Assembly (NCBI RefSeq): GCF_963576675.1 | Contig: NC_088917.1 | Span: 30,224,501-30,288,500, forward strand | From: Euphorbia lathyris | Taxonomy: Eukaryota; Streptophyta; Magnoliopsida; Malpighiales; Euphorbiaceae | DNA: 64,000 nt | Direction: 5' to 3' | Part shown: positions 21,462 through 34,814 of the stretch, in pieces | Layout of the letters: the number at the start of each line of letters is the position of its first letter | How positions within the stretch are numbered: position 1 is the stretch's first letter | The notes under the pieces: generated by a model | Databases searched by the model: none | The model's input: only the letters and a program-made list of their open reading frames with translations | Told to the model about the DNA's origin: nothing | Program-made: the position numbers and the translations under genes

Positions 21462-24400
21462 GTGACTAAAACCAATCTGCAAAACATCCTTACCGATAAC
21501 AAATTGAATGGTTCAAACTTCACCGACCGGTTTCGTAACCTCAAAATTGTTTTGAAGTTCGAGAAAATTGGGTATGTACTTGATACATCGATACCCCCTG
21601 TCCCTGAAGATGATGCTCCCATCGAGGAAATTGATGCTTATCAGAAGCACAAGGATGATGATGATCATGCCGCTTGCATCATACTTGCATCGATGACATC
21701 GGAATTACAAAGGCAATATGAGGAGATGAATGCCTATTCCATAATCATGCACCTAAAGGAATTGTTTGGGAAACAAATCAGGTGCGAACGCTACGAGATA
21801 TCAAAACTGTTATATCGTTGCAGGATGCAAGAGGGCACATCTGTCATGACACATTGTGTCAAGATGATAGGCTATATTACCAAACTTTCTAGTATTGGAT
21901 TTGTGATGGACAACGAATTAAGTACCGACTTGGTTCTGCAGTCCCTCCCAGAGAGTTATTCACAGTTCATCATGAACTACCAAATGAATGACTTGCAAAC
22001 CTCTCTTGAAGAGCTTGCAAACATGCTCAAATCAGTTGAGCCCAATATGAAGAAAGACAAGGCCATACCGGCTCTTGTAATCGAGGGATCGAGGAAAAGA
22101 AAAGGGAAATTTCCCAATTCTAAACATCCCAAGAAAGGTAAGAAAGATGTGTCCAATGGAAAGGAAGTTAAGAAGCCCAAAGGAGAGTGCCACTTCTGTG
22201 GTAAAGACGGGCATTGGAAGAGAACCTGCAAGGAGTATCTAGCCACCTTCAAGAAGGGAAAAGGCGGTGCTTCTTCATCTGGTATGTTCTATATTGAAAT
22301 AAATACAGTTTCATTGTCTGAATCTTGGGTACTTGATACCAGATGTGGATCTCATATTTGTACAAATATGCAGGAGCTAAAACAGACTAAGGAACTAAAG
22401 AAAGGAAGCATAAACTTGCGAGTGGGAAATGGAGCAAGAGTTGCCGCCCTCGCAATTGGAGATTATGTTTTACTTTTGCCCTCTGGGCTTGTAATAGAAT
22501 TAAGGAATTGTTTATACGTTCCTGAGATGTCTCGTAACATTATTTCTATTAGCCGTCTCGTTGACGACGGTTTTCATATTTCAATAAAGAACAATAGTTG
22601 CAATTTTTATAAAGATTCGATCTTTTATTTTTCAGGAATATCACAAAATGGGATTTATGTGTTAGATGATAAAACTCTTGTTTTTGCAATTGATACCAAA
22701 AGACATAAGCTAGATAATTCAACTTACTTGTGGCATTGTCGTTTAGGCCATATAAACAAGAGACGCATGCTAAAGCTACATTCAGATGGGCTTATAGATC
22801 CAATCGATTCTGAATCATTGGAAACATGCGAATCATGTTTAAAAGGTAAAATGACAAAGACACCCTTTAGCAATAAAGGTGAGCGTGTATCAGACACTCT
22901 AGGACTCATTCATTCAGATGTATGTGGCCCTATGTCAGTCCAAGCAAGAGGAGGATTCAGATACTTCATTAGCTTCATAGATGACCATACTCGCTATGGT
23001 TATATCTACTTGATGAGGCACAAATCAGAAGCTTTTGACAAGTTCAAATGCTTCAAGAATGAAGTGGAAAATCAATTAGGAAAGAAAATAAAGACACTTC
23101 GATCTGATCGAGGTGGAGAATATCTTTCTGATAATTTTCTGAATTATCTAACTGAATGTGGGATATGCTCACAATGGACACCTCCCTATACACCACAACA
23201 CAATGGTGTATCCGAGAGGAGAAACCGTACCCTATTAGATATGGTACGATCCATGATGAGCATGGCCTTACTTCCAAAGACGTTCTGGGGCTATGCCTTA
23301 GAAACTGCCCTCTTCACCCTGAACCGAGTACCAACTAAATCCGCTAGTTCCACGCCATATGAATTATTCGTTGGTAGGAAACCCGTGTTCTCTTTCATGA
23401 GAGTATGGGGTTGTTCAGCATATGTCAAACGCGTTGCGTCCGACAAATTAGATTCTAAATCTGATAAATGTTTCTTCATTGGATACCCTAAGGAAACTAT
23501 GGGATATTACTTCTATCATCCAGATGATCAGAAAGTAATCGTATCCAAACACGCAACCTTCTTAGAGAAAGAGTTTCTCGAAGAAACACAAAAGGGAAGC
23601 GTGATTGAACTCGACGAAGTTCAAGAGGAAGAAACACCGACTGAAACAACAGAGGCGGTCGAGGTACCCGAAGAAGTCCCATTAGATGAGACTCTAGTGG
23701 CACCTATTCATAGATCACGAAGAGTTCGTGAACTCCCAGTTAGATATGGTTTTTTAGTGGGAGATGATGACGAGGTTCCCGTGTTAGACGACGAACCCGA
23801 AAACTACGAAGAGGCTCTTACTAGTCCAGATTCTAAAGCATGGCTTGAGGCCATGGATTCTAAAATGGATTCCATGTATACTAACCAAGTTTGGACTTTG
23901 GTTGATCCACCCGAAGGGATAAAACCCATTGGGTGCAGATGGATCTTCAAAAAGAAGACTGGCATGGATGGAAAGGTTAGCACCTACAAGGCTAGGTTGG
24001 TAGCGAAAGGATATCGTCAAAAACAAGGTGTTGATTATGACGAAACCTTCTCTCCCGTTGCTATGTCCAAATCAATCAGAATCATGCTTGCAATTGCCGC
24101 TCACTTTGATTATGAGATTTGGCAAATGGATGTGAAAACAGCTTTCCTAAACGGAAACCTGCTTGAGGATGTATACATGATGCAACCTGAAGGTTTCATA
24201 TCAAAGGATGCAAATAAAGTTTGCAAACTTCAGAGATCCATTTATGGACTCAAGCAAGCATCTAGAAGCTGGAACAAGCGTTTTGACGAAACCATAAAAC
24301 AATTTGGTTTCGAACAAAATTGCGAAGAAGCTTGCATTTACAAGAAAGCAAGTGGGAGCTCTATAGCATTTCTCATACTATATGTGGACGATATACTGTT

Positions 24401-25367
24401 AATGGGAAATGACATTGCTCTATTACAGTCAGTGAAAATATGGTTATCCGGTAACTTCTCAATGAAAGACCTCGGTGAAGCAGCCTATATTCTTGGTATA
24501 AAGATCTACAGGGATAGATCACGTAGACTGCTTGGTCTTTCACAGGCTACATACATTGAAAAGGTGCTAAATCGGTTTAGCATGCTTGAATCGAAACGAG
24601 GTAACTTACCCATGGTACATGGAGTAAAGTTAAACAATCATCACTGTCCTAAAACTGATGATGACAAACGACGCATGGCTGTAGTCCCGTACACCAGCGC
24701 AATCGGTTCGATTATGTATGCTATGCTATGCACTAGACCCGACGTAGCGTTCGCGTTATCTGTAACGAGTCGTTACTAAGGGAATCCGGGAGACGAGCAT
24801 CGGATTGCCGTCAAGAACATTCTTAAGTACTTGAGAAGAACTAAAGATATGTTTCTAGTGTACGGAGAAGGAGATCTGAAAATACAAGGATTTTCAGACG
24901 CTAGTCATCTCACAGATGAGAATGATTTTAAATCCCAATCAGGATACCTGTTTATCCTAAATGGGGGCGCGGTCAGTTGGAAAAGTTCCAAGCAGGGAAG
25001 CGTAGCTTTCTCTACGACCGAGTCAGAGTACATCGCTGCTGCGGAAGCAGCAAAGGAAGCAGTTTGGATTAGAAAGTTCATTATAGAACTAGGTGTGGTG
25101 CCTGACATTGTCAATCCCATTACTCTGTACTGTGATAACAATGGAGCCATTGCGCAAGCAAAGGAACCACGGTCTCATAATGCATCCAAGCACTACCTAA
25201 AGCGATACCACATCATAAGAGAGATTGTGGCTAGAGGAGATGTGAGAATAGAAAGAGTACCTACAGAGGACAACGTTGCAGATCCGTTGACAAAGCCTTT
25301 AACCCAGAAAGTACATGATCGTCATTTAACTTCTACTGGGATAAGTTTTAGAAACAATTGGCTTTAG
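21462..25367 (+). pseudogene. gag-pol: Copia gag-pol polyprotein, one stop and a lost start
   Basis: One frame runs 21462-25367 with a single TAA at 24777-24779. Gag spans residues 1 to about 270 with a CCHC zinc knuckle (CHFCGKDGHWKRTC) near residue 245. The protease motif reads DTR instead of DTG near 22337, replacing an active-site glycine. Integrase has the H-H-C-C finger near 22735-22840 and a core with D (HSDVCGP), D (RSDRGGEY) and E (NGVSERRN). Reverse transcriptase runs about 23850-24600 with YVDD near 24382. RNase H follows, with SDAS and TESEY, after the stop. The expected start position has GTG (21462) in place of ATG. Length is normal for copia. The changes make autonomous activity doubtful although the element is young. 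Confidence 0.92.
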
Positions 25368-25370
25368 TCC

Positions 25371-25380
25371 AGGTGGGAGT
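25371..25380 (+). other. Polypurine tract of the copia element
   Basis: AGGTGGGAGT ends one base before the 3' LTR. It is the usual primer site for plus-strand DNA synthesis. Confidence 0.85.
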
Positions 25381-25381
25381 A

Positions 25382-27242
25382 TGTTGGGGTTTTGTGTCCT
25401 ATAGTCAATTGTTGCAGGATACAAACTTATTGTAAATGAATTGTTCTTTATATCATTTGTTTTAATGAGATATATGTTTTATAACTATATAAAGGCAATC
25501 CCTTTTAAGCACTAAATAAAGTCTAATAAAAGGAAATCCGTAAGTTTGTTTAAAGTGATTATAAAGTGTTCATACAAGCATGAAGTGAGACAAAACTTTA
25601 TAATAAACTAATAAACTTAAAACCACCCCAAGTCGAGTGATATGTTTAGGATTGATATATCACTGTTGAGACTTGTATGTAACAATGTCTTCTGTCCGAC
25701 AGAAAGCTGATCTCACAAGCTTCATATATATAGATATCTGGACAGTTACATAGATCCGGTGAAACGTTGTTCATTAGGATTGGGGATCCGACTTGAGATA
25801 ACAGGATGGGTAGATTCATCCTTGTCAACTGTTCATCTCATTGGTATTAATAGGTATAATTAATCCTCAGACTCAAAGGAATGTTAATTGGTCATCCTGA
25901 ATTACTGAATGTGAGACTTTGATCCTGTGGTCCCACGATCCTTAACAGAGATGACTCTGGGGTGTGAACTGCAAAGGTTGGGTGTCACAGGAAGTAATTT
26001 CAGGGTAGTTATACATTGGATTGAGCATTTATCACTCCCGATTAATGGGTGATACATCCAAGGATCGCTTGTGGAAGACTTGACTCTAAACCCTTGCAAG
26101 GTGATAGCTTAAGAGTAGAAATACAGATTTCACTTAACCTATCTTTTTGAGTTGACTCGGCCAATAACAAGTAAAATGAACGTCTCGCTATATGTGACTT
26201 GACATTACCCATAGTCATAAGATTCAGTTCAAGGATGTAGTTGATAAAGGATCGTATTATACCGTAACTAATACGGAAGGGTTAACGACAGAATCAACCT
26301 GTCTTCTTAACGGACTCTGGGGGAATGATTACGGACTTGCCAATAACATACTCTGTATATCATTCCGTTATGCAAAGGATTAAATATAATTCTTGAAGAA
26401 ATTAATTTAATAGGTTGCATACGGCCAGAAGTAGTAAGGACCTAATGGATCACACATAAGACTTGGAACCAAAAGAGAGATGGATATGATTAATAGATGG
26501 AAGCCCAATTAAGCCCAGTAAGGCCCAAATACTAGGAGGGGGGCGAAATTTATATATGTTAGGAAGGAATTAATTTTATTCCATTAATCCTAATTAGATT
26601 AGGATTGTGAATTAAATTAATTAAGAGATAATTTAATTAGGAGTTTTAATTAGATTAATATACTCCTATTATTATCTAATTAGGTTATTTATTATTATCC
26701 TAAATGTATTTGATATATTATAAGATAATAATTAGGAATCCTATTCCGAATGGAATTCCTATTAAGTAACCTATTCCTATCTAACTAGGGTTTAGATACA
26801 AGCTAATATATATACCCCCCTATAGTGAATTTCGACCAAGCTAATATCCCTCCCCTTAAGTGATTTTTGAAATTGCTTAAGAGAGAGAAAAAGAATTCTA
26901 TTCCCAAGTTCGTGAACAAGAATTCATACGGCATTCCATCGATTGATTAATCTTATTCATCCCTCTTTCTCTTTGATCTTGTGTTGGTTTATTAGAGGCA
27001 ATCTATTTTGGTTGCATCTCATAAGGGTTGATTTCATCTTAGCCTCACCGTATTAAACTTTGTGGTTGGAATCTCGGACAAGAATTGTGGGCGCTTCTTT
27101 AACAACGGTAGATTGTTCATCGAAAGGTATTCCTTCTTATCCCTCTTTATATGAAATAACGATTAACGGATCATATGGTTAAAAGGAAGTAGGCTAAAAT
27201 TTTTATATTTCCGCTGCTATACCTTAGCCTTAATTTCCTTCA
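25382..27242 (+). repeat. 3' LTR of the copia element
   Basis: 1,861 bp from TGTTGGGG to CCTTCA, followed by the CTGTG duplication and the resumed Athila-like pol frame. Confidence 0.95.
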
Positions 27243-27247
27243 CTGTG

Positions 27248-29953
27248 TTCACAGAATCTTGATGGAAAAGGAGCACAAACCAATTGTCCAACCGCAACGC
27301 AGACTAAATCCCCACATGAAGGAGGTTGTGCGAAAAGAAGTGATCAAGCTTCTCGATGCTGGCATTATTTACCCAATATCTGATAGTGTGTGGACAAGCC
27401 CTGTTCACGTTGTGCCAAAGAAGGGAGGAACAACAGTAGTCCTCAACGAGAAAGACGAGTTGGTGCCCACAAGAACGATTACAGGATGGAGAGTTTGTGT
27501 TGATTACAGAAAGCTCAATGAAGCCACAAGGAAGGATCATTTCCCTTTTCCCTTCATTGATCAGATGCTGGAGCGGTTAGCAGGATATGCTTTCTATTGT
27601 TTTCTCGACGGGTATTCAGGATACAACCAAATCGCAATTCATAGTGAGGACCAAGAAAAGACAACGTTCACATGTCCGTATGGGACTTATGCTTACAGAA
27701 GAAAGCCGTTCGGTTTGTGCAACGCTCCAGCCACTTTCCAGCGATGTATGATGTCCATTTTTCATGACATGGTGGAGCAGACCGTAGAAATATTCATGGA
27801 CGACTTCTCGGTTTATGGAAACTCATTTGATAGCTGTCTAAACAACCTCGAAGTTGTGCTTGTGCGATGCAAGAAGACTCACTTGGTCTTAAATTGGGAG
27901 AAGTGCCACTTCATGGTCACGGGAGGAATTCTCCTCGGGCATAAAATTTTAGAGAAAGGGATGGAAGTGGACAAAGCAAAGGTAGAGGTGATAGAAAAGC
28001 TAGATGTGCCTGCCAATGTAAAAGATGTGCGAAGTTTTCTGGGGCACGCAGGGTTTTATCGCAGGTTTATCAAAGATTTTTCAAAGATCGCGCTTCCCTT
28101 GTCGGCTTTACTTCATAAGGAAGCTGAATTCTCTTTCAATGCAAACTGTTTGAAGGCGTTTGAGCTCTTAAAGACCAAGCTGATCAACTCGCCTATACTG
28201 GCAGGACCGGACTGGGAGCAACCTTTTGAAATGATGTGCGACGCAAGCGATACTTATGTGGGAGCTGTTCTTGGACAAAGGGTTGAGAAGAAGTTCCAGC
28301 CTATTTACTATGCAAGCAAGACATTAAACGAGGCCCAGCAGAATTACACAACTACTGAGAAGGAACTTCTTGCGGTTGTGTATGCCTTCGACAAATTCAG
28401 ACCCTACTTGGTGCTATCCAAGGTTGTTGTTCACACAGACCACGCTGCGTTGTGATACTTGTTCGCGAAAAAGGATTCTAAGCCGAGGCTGGTCCGATGG
28501 TTATTGTTGCTCCAAGAGTTTGATTTAGAAATAAAGGATAAAAAGGGAACGGAAAATGTCGCAGCTGATTATTTGTCAAGGATTGATCACCAAGGCAGTC
28601 AGGAACAACCAGAGATTGTTGAAAGGTTTCCAGACGAACATCTGTACACTGCACAGTCTGCGCCGTGGTTTGCCGATATTGCTAATTACTTAGCAAGTTC
28701 GCTCAAGCCTCACAAACTGTCCACTAACCAGAGAAGAAATTTTTTTGCTGAAATTAAATATTATTTTTGGGATGACCCTTATCTTTTCAGGTTGTGCGCT
28801 GATCAAATTATTCGAAGATGTATATCACAAGAAGAGGGACAGGATGTTCTAAGCCACTGTCATGATCGTGAAGCTGGAGGACACCATAGCGCTAGCAGAA
28901 CTGCAGCTAAGGTTCTTCAATCAGTTTTTTTCTGGCCAACACTTTTCAAAGATGCTCATCTGTTCGTTAGCACTTGCAATGAGTGCCAGCGAACAGGCAA
29001 CATCTCGGCTAGGAATGCTATGCCCCTCAACAACATAGTTGTTTGCGAAATTTTTGACATCTGGGGCATAGATTTTATGGGTCCATTCCCTACATCTTTA
29101 GGAAATAAATATATCTTAGTAGCTGTAGATTATGTGAGCAAGTGGGTTGAAGCAATGGCTAGTCCCACCAATGACGCCTGTGTGGTAGTAAAATTCTTGA
29201 AAAGGCTGTTTGCCAGATTTGGTGTCCCACGAGCGATCATTAGTGATCAAGGAACCCACTTTTGCAATGCCAAATTCGAGAAGTTGATGGGAAAGCTTGG
29301 AGTCTCTCACAGAATTGCCACACCTTACCATCCACAAACAAGTGGACAGGTAGAGATTTCCAATCGTGAAATCAAAAGAATTTTAGAAAAAACTGTTGGC
29401 AATTCTAGGAGAGACTGGGCAAACAAGCTTGATGATGCTCTTTGGGCATATAGGACTGCCTACAAAACACCAATTAGAATGTCTCCGTTTAGATTGTTAT
29501 ACGGAAAATCTTGTCACCTTCCTGTTGAAATGGAACACAGGGCCTTTTGGGCATTAACTTTCTTAAATTTTGAGCAACAGGCTGTTGGAGATCAGAGAAG
29601 ACTTCAACTCTGCGACATGGAAGAGTTCAGGTTGTTCTCATATGAGAATGCCGTGAATTACAAAAATAAGACGAAGTTGTGGCATGATAAAAAAAATCCA
29701 GACAAAAACATTCCACGAAGGTCAGAGAGTCCTCCTGTATAATTCAAGACTCAGGTTGTTTCTTGGGAAGCTAAAGTCAAGATGGACGGGACCTTATATG
29801 GTACACAAGGTGTTTGGTCATGGAGCAGTTGAGATTGGCAGGGAAGGTCAAGAACCTTTCAAAGTGAACGGGCAGAGATTAAAACCATATTTAGAGAACG
29901 ATCACACAAGGAAGATTGATACTGTTCATTTCCAGGACCCCCCAAGCCAGTAA
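27248..29953 (+). pseudogene. pol: Athila-like pol, reverse transcriptase to integrase, broken
   Basis: The frame resumes after the copia element. Reverse transcriptase covers about 27260-27960: the VDYRKLNEATRKDHFPFPF region, the DGYSGYNQI motif, and FMDD (the catalytic YxDD equivalent) near 27795. RNase H follows to about 28450 and is crossed by a TGA at 28453-28455. Integrase has an H-H-C-C finger near 28855-28990 and a D-D-E core ([23 protein letters not shown]). A run of eight A at 29689-29696 marks a frame change; the C-terminal GPY-type module (SRWTGPY) continues in the next frame to 29953. With one stop and one frameshift it is not functional as it stands. Confidence 0.9.
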
Positions 29954-30582
29954 AAGCACAAAAAGGGTGTTCGCTACAAACACCAATTGTAGCACAAATA
30001 ACTTTTGCATTTTAATTATTTTAATTTGGTTAAATAGTGTCAATTGTAATAGATTCATTTAACGTAGAACTGTGATTCGTAATGAGTATCTCATGAACAG
30101 GCACAGTGGTAAAACTCAAACCTTTTACTAAAGGTGTAGTTTTACAAATGTACCTGTTCAGTAGGGGAGCAGTACCTTGGGAAATTGGGCGGCAAAAGTA
30201 TAAGTCAGAAAAAGTAGAAACGTCCAATCCTATCCCCATAGGCACTCATCTCGCATGTCTTCCTCGATGAAATCAAACGAATAGGGAGCAATAAATTCGA
30301 AATTTAAATCGTGACCGTTCGTCACCCCTGCTCCTATTTCGAATGAACACGCCGTTTTGCCAATCTGTCCAGGTGGCATCCTCTGAATCGACCTCATAAT
30401 GACAGATTGGCAACGGGACGTATCTGTTCTCCCTACTTAAGAGCTCTATTTCATTACGGTCATTCACTCACTGTATTTTTTCTTTCTTTTCTTTTTCTTT
30501 TCTTCGTTCGTTCTTTTCATTTAGACATTCCATGCTCTGTGCCCTTTACCACTGGGAAACATTATTTAAACTAGAGCACAGC
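29954..30582 (+). other. Spacer between pol and the third Athila frame
   Basis: Noncoding stretch of about 630 bp with an inverted repeat between roughly 30097 and 30155 (parts of 'acaggcacagtggtaaaact' and 'agttttacaaatgtacctgt'). A pyrimidine-rich tract at 30475-30520 precedes the third frame and could be a splice acceptor region for a spliced RNA; this is inference. Confidence 0.45.
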
Positions 30583-31970
30583 ATGAGACCCCGTGGTTCA
30601 GGAAAACACGTAAAAGTTGAGGGCTCATCCAAGAAAGAAAAGCGAAAGGGAAGATGACGGAGCCTAATACTGTAGCTTTTGTTCCAGACAAAAAACTGGT
30701 GAAGAAACTTTCCCAGTTCAAAGACGCAACCGTACAGGCTTACTACGAAGAGCTGGCTAAGCTTGAATTCGGACCCATCCAAATAGTTTGTTGGGAAACC
30801 CTAAGGCGGCTAAGGCTTGATGCTCGTGTGCGCGCACTCATGGAGGCAGGCCACTTTGGATGCTTCTTTGAGATGAAGGAACCTGCCTATTGGGAACTGA
30901 CACTCGAGTTCTTGGCAAATTTTAAGCACAACGTGGAGATAACCGATCCTGAGGAAGAGGGAAAGTTCAGCTTCTGACTCATGGGTCACTCCCAGAGGCC
31001 TTCGCTCAACTTATTCAACCAGATGTTAGGTGATGCCGATGATGATGACCTTGAATCTGAAAGCTACAAAGAAGCATTCACCAAGACGCCAGATGTCTTT
31101 GACCCTACGGCTTTCTGGGAGTCGATTTCGGGACAGAAATACTATGACGGTAGCATGTCCAAGGCTTCCAATGTTGATGACTATGCAATCCGCTATTTGC
31201 ACAAGCTAATTTCCGGCACAATATTTGCCCGAGAAAATCAAGCCACCATGCCACATGCAGATCTCACCGCTTTGTGGAGTATGGTAGTTGGGCCAATAAT
31301 GAATCTAGGCTACTGGTTCGGAGAATACATCAGCGCTTTCTGCAAGAAGAACTCTTCACTCATCTGTTGTGGGAGCATCGTCACCAGGATTGCTGAATCT
31401 ATCGGAGTTTTTAAACTCGAAGACCACTCTCGTCTCACGATTGTGAACCACCCGGACCAAATTGACCTCCGGAGCCTACAGAAGATGCTGTTCGGAAAAA
31501 TGGTAAATGGGAAGTGGGTGTGGATGTCGGACTTTGTTACATCAAGGCGAACAGAAAGCTGTAAAAGGAAAAGCGAACCAACAGTGTCGATCTCATCGGA
31601 TTCTGAACAGGTCGAGAAACCAAAGGACTTGGCCTTCTATCAGAAGTGTGCAAAGCTTTCCAGTGAGGATATAATGGATCGATTCAATACCCTGTTTGCC
31701 CAAAATTAGGAAAACCGCGAAATGATATTCGCCCTGGAGCAAAAATATGAGTCATAACAGGGGTCGATCGACATGCTCAAAACCATTTGTATTGAGGAGC
31801 ATGGCAAGGAAAGTCCTTCTGGTTTTTCTGAAAAGAGTCCGGTAAGAAAAATGCCTGAAACACCTGCTAGTGCTAATGTTAATGCTAATGCTGGTACGTC
31901 CTCGAAAGAGGAGGGCATTCCTGCCACTGTGGATATAGAGGTTAACTCCTCTCTCTCCCAACCTGCCTGA
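30583..31970 (+). pseudogene. Third Athila-type reading frame downstream of pol, broken
   Basis: Athila elements carry an extra frame after pol, often called env-like; its function is not established. Here a frame opens at ATG 30583 and shifts near 30640-30650 into the main frame (ATG at 30654). It then runs to 31970 with in-frame stops at 30975-30977, 31707-31709 and 31755-31757. The recognisable core includes EFGPIQIVCWETLRRL near 30760, an ANFK segment near 30920, and LMGHSQRPSLNLF just after the first stop. No clear membrane segment or signal peptide was seen in the readable pieces, so an envelope role is not supported here. Confidence 0.75.
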
Positions 31971-33544
31971 TCTGTCCAGATAGTCGCTGTCCTAGCATCT
32001 GGTAACCTCTAACACCCTTACTCTATCATGTTATTCTCTGCCTGTATTATTATTTATCTACAATCTGCTGCCATGTTAATAACATTGAGGACAATGTTTT
32101 GTTTTCATTTGGGGGTGGGGATTGTGTATCACAATTTATGCGGGCATGACATGATAAATGCTTTAAATTCTGTTTGTTTAAATTAGTGATTTGATGTAGA
32201 ACAAATATCCCTTGAGAATCTCTGTTGCATATGTCCTTGGTAATTATTGTGATGTTCATTTTCATTTTCTCTCCCTGTTTATTCACCATCTAGTGAAGTG
32301 TTTTGTGTTCAGTGGGAATCAAAGAACAGAATGTGCATGTTTTGATGTAGTGGTTTAGTGTTACTTGCTTGTTTGCATTTCGTGTCCCCAAATCAGGAAG
32401 TTCCAAAAAATTTCAAATTTTTAATTCCTCTTTCAAAATTAGTAACCCTTGCCTTACTGCATTTCCCCAAATATAGTGAGAACTTGAGCCTAAGAATGCA
32501 TCTATGGTATGCATTGATTCTTTTCTGAGTGGGCCAGCGCTCACTATCTTTAGGGAGAATTTGCCTTGGTGCCCTATTGAAATGGTGATTGGTTCTGACT
32601 TTCATAAGAGGAAAAAGGCATTTAGTTACCCCCTCCACTACACAAAAAGACACATGTGCTTTGCACTCTAATGATTAGGATAACCAAGTCGAGCCATGAC
32701 CTGCTCTTTCTGAAAAACCACGAATGATAACCCTCTCCCTTCACTTATAGCTCTAAAACACCCTGAGTTCTATCTTGTGCTTCGAAAAGCCAATTGTTTA
32801 AAATAGAATCACGTGCTTAAGTTATGCAAATATAAGAGGTTGAGCAAATATTGCTTAGGAAAAGACTGGAAGGACTTGGGAATATAATGTGGGGAGGAAG
32901 GAACCTTAATGGCCGTTCAAAAATAATAAAAAGAGTACTGGGTTATGAGGAAACAGGTTGTGTAGATAAGCAAAAAGGGTGAATAACAGTAATCATTGTA
33001 GGCTGTGTAGGTTAAATAAATTGCAAAAAGACAGAGTTCATACACTGAAATAGCCTTTCACTGTCAAACCAGAACCTAAGCCTAACATTACAACCTTTAT
33101 AAAGTCCTTTGGACTATGTCTGGAGGAACTTTGACCCTTAGATTCGGGACCAATAGGCAAACTCGCACCCTAAGGGTGTGGTGTCTGAGCTGAGGAGTGA
33201 AATCACATTTTTTTCCTATGGTAAGTAAATGCCATGCGAGAGTGAGTGAATTATTCCATTCCTTAGTGAGGCATGTTTGGCAAGTAGGTAACTCCTTGTG
33301 AAACAGGAAGTCTAAATTTTAAGATTTAAGGAAGTTCTCGAGCAAAAAAAAGGACACAATGTTTAAGACAAGCTTTAACTCTTTGATGAAATCTTAGCAT
33401 GCATCTGTTCATTTCCTCATTGTGCCAAACAATCTTTGTTCCCCTTTCTCATTCTCTGAAACAAATTTCATTCCTAACTCTTTTTCTGATTCTTTCTTAC
33501 AATTTGTTGCTTGAGGACAAGCAAAGGTTCAATTTGGGGGTATT
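31971..33544 (+). other. 3' noncoding region with two polypurine-like tracts
   Basis: About 1.57 kb without coding potential. The pair 'gaggacaa...tttggggg' occurs twice: near 32087-32118 (ending TTTGGGGGTGGGG) and near 33512-33541 (ending TTTGGGGGTA). The second lies directly before the 3' LTR and is the functional position for the polypurine tract; the first is an internal copy. Confidence 0.7.
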
Positions 33545-34806
33545 TGTTAGGCATAACATGATATTTATAAGGGAATTTGGGTGTTATTTATGCTATATTG
33601 CAAAGAATAAGGACTGATTAGCATCTTTATGCAGATTAGTAAAGATAAATGCTAAACACACTGGAAACAGCTTGTTTCGCTACTGCCAAAGAGGAGTGGA
33701 GCCTTTCTTAAGTCCAGCGGTCAAACGCCGGATTATTCAATGACGGACAACGACAGATCAGAGGTGGCAGAGGCAGAGACAGAGTAGCAGGTGGAGAAGT
33801 GTAGAGGTGGCATTACTCAAAGAAGCATGATGACATGAAGTATCGACCCTTGAGTGTTCAAGGGTCAAAAAGGATCTTTAATCATTTCAGTTTATTTTGT
33901 TTTAGTTTTTAGTTGAGTTAATTTCTGAAAGGGTACTCGGGTTGTACCAATTTTGTCCCTGTCTTTCTCCTTTAAGTAGGCGTAGCAAAGGAAAGATAGC
34001 GAGTTGAGGAACATTTGTAGTTTTAGAGATAGAATAGTTATTTTAGAAAGAAAGAAAAAGAGAGCTCGAATGGAGTCTCTGAAGGTTTCAAGAACGACCG
34101 ATTACTCACTGCTCGATATGAGTGAGTAGTCCATTTTGAATGGCCACGGCCAGGCCGAGCCGGTAATGTAAGTTTTATATCATTTTTAATGAATATTTAG
34201 TATTTTGCCAATGCTGTGATTGATGAGGATTTAACTTTCATGCCTCGGCATTTATGCATGTGTTAGATGGATGTTAGGACACTGCTTACATCTTCACTGA
34301 TATCTCTATTAATCTCCCAACCTCGAAGCTGACCAGTTAGATGGTTGTGTCAAGGGTTTTCTTAATCAGAAATGCAGTTTCGTTCTTAATGCAAGAAAGA
34401 ACGTACCTTTAGGACGCTAAAGGTTCTAGTAAATCTTAGGAACTTAAGAACACACGAAAGTTGACTTAAGCTCGAATTAAAACTGATACTTTGGCTTCAT
34501 TGGCATTATCTTGTATTCATTGGAATGTTGTAAGACTTAGCACAACCTGTTCGACAGTGTCGAGCCTGTTTTATCTTCTAAATCATTACCAAGTTATTAT
34601 ATTTCTTACACCATTAGATCTCTTTTATCTTACGTAACCAACATCACATAATCAAATTAAAAGGGAGAAACATGTTTGACCCACACGCTGTTTAGCAACA
34701 ATTTCTGATATAGATTTGAATCTCAATCCCTGTGGAGACGATACTTAACTTATCACTTTATTACTTGTATCTAGTGCACTTGCTAGAGTCTCATTTGAGG
34801 ACAACA
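33545..34806 (+). repeat. 3' LTR of the Athila-like element
   Basis: 1,262 bp from TGTTAGGCAT to GGACAACA, followed by the AAGCT duplication and the resumed outer element. Confidence 0.93.
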
Positions 34807-34814
34807 AAGCTCAT

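Larger units (their letters stand above)
17765..27242 (+). mobile_element. Ty1/copia element, 9.48 kb, nearly intact, TSD CTGTG
   Basis: Two 1,861-bp LTRs of equal length (17765-19625 and 25382-27242) differ at about 18 sites by my count, roughly 1%. The duplication CTGTG lies at 17760-17764 and 27243-27247. It carries a primer-binding site, a 1.8-kb leader with a GC-rich island, one gag-pol frame in copia order (integrase before reverse transcriptase) and a polypurine tract. Defects are few: no ATG at the expected gag start, a changed protease motif and one stop codon. The lineage looks Tork/Tnt1-like but I cannot place it surely. Confidence 0.95.
13674..34806 (+). mobile_element. Athila-like Ty3/gypsy element, complete but degenerate, TSD AAGCT
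   Basis: LTRs at 13674-14951 and 33545-34806 are flanked by AAGCT at 13669-13673 and 34807-34811. In order it holds a primer-binding site for the 3' end of a tRNA (TGGCGCCGTTGCC type), gag, protease, reverse transcriptase/RNase H, integrase, and a third Athila-type reading frame downstream of pol. A copia element is inserted between protease and reverse transcriptase. Without that insert the element is about 11.6 kb, the usual size for Athila. Reading frames carry several stops and frameshifts, so it cannot encode its own proteins. Confidence 0.93.
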
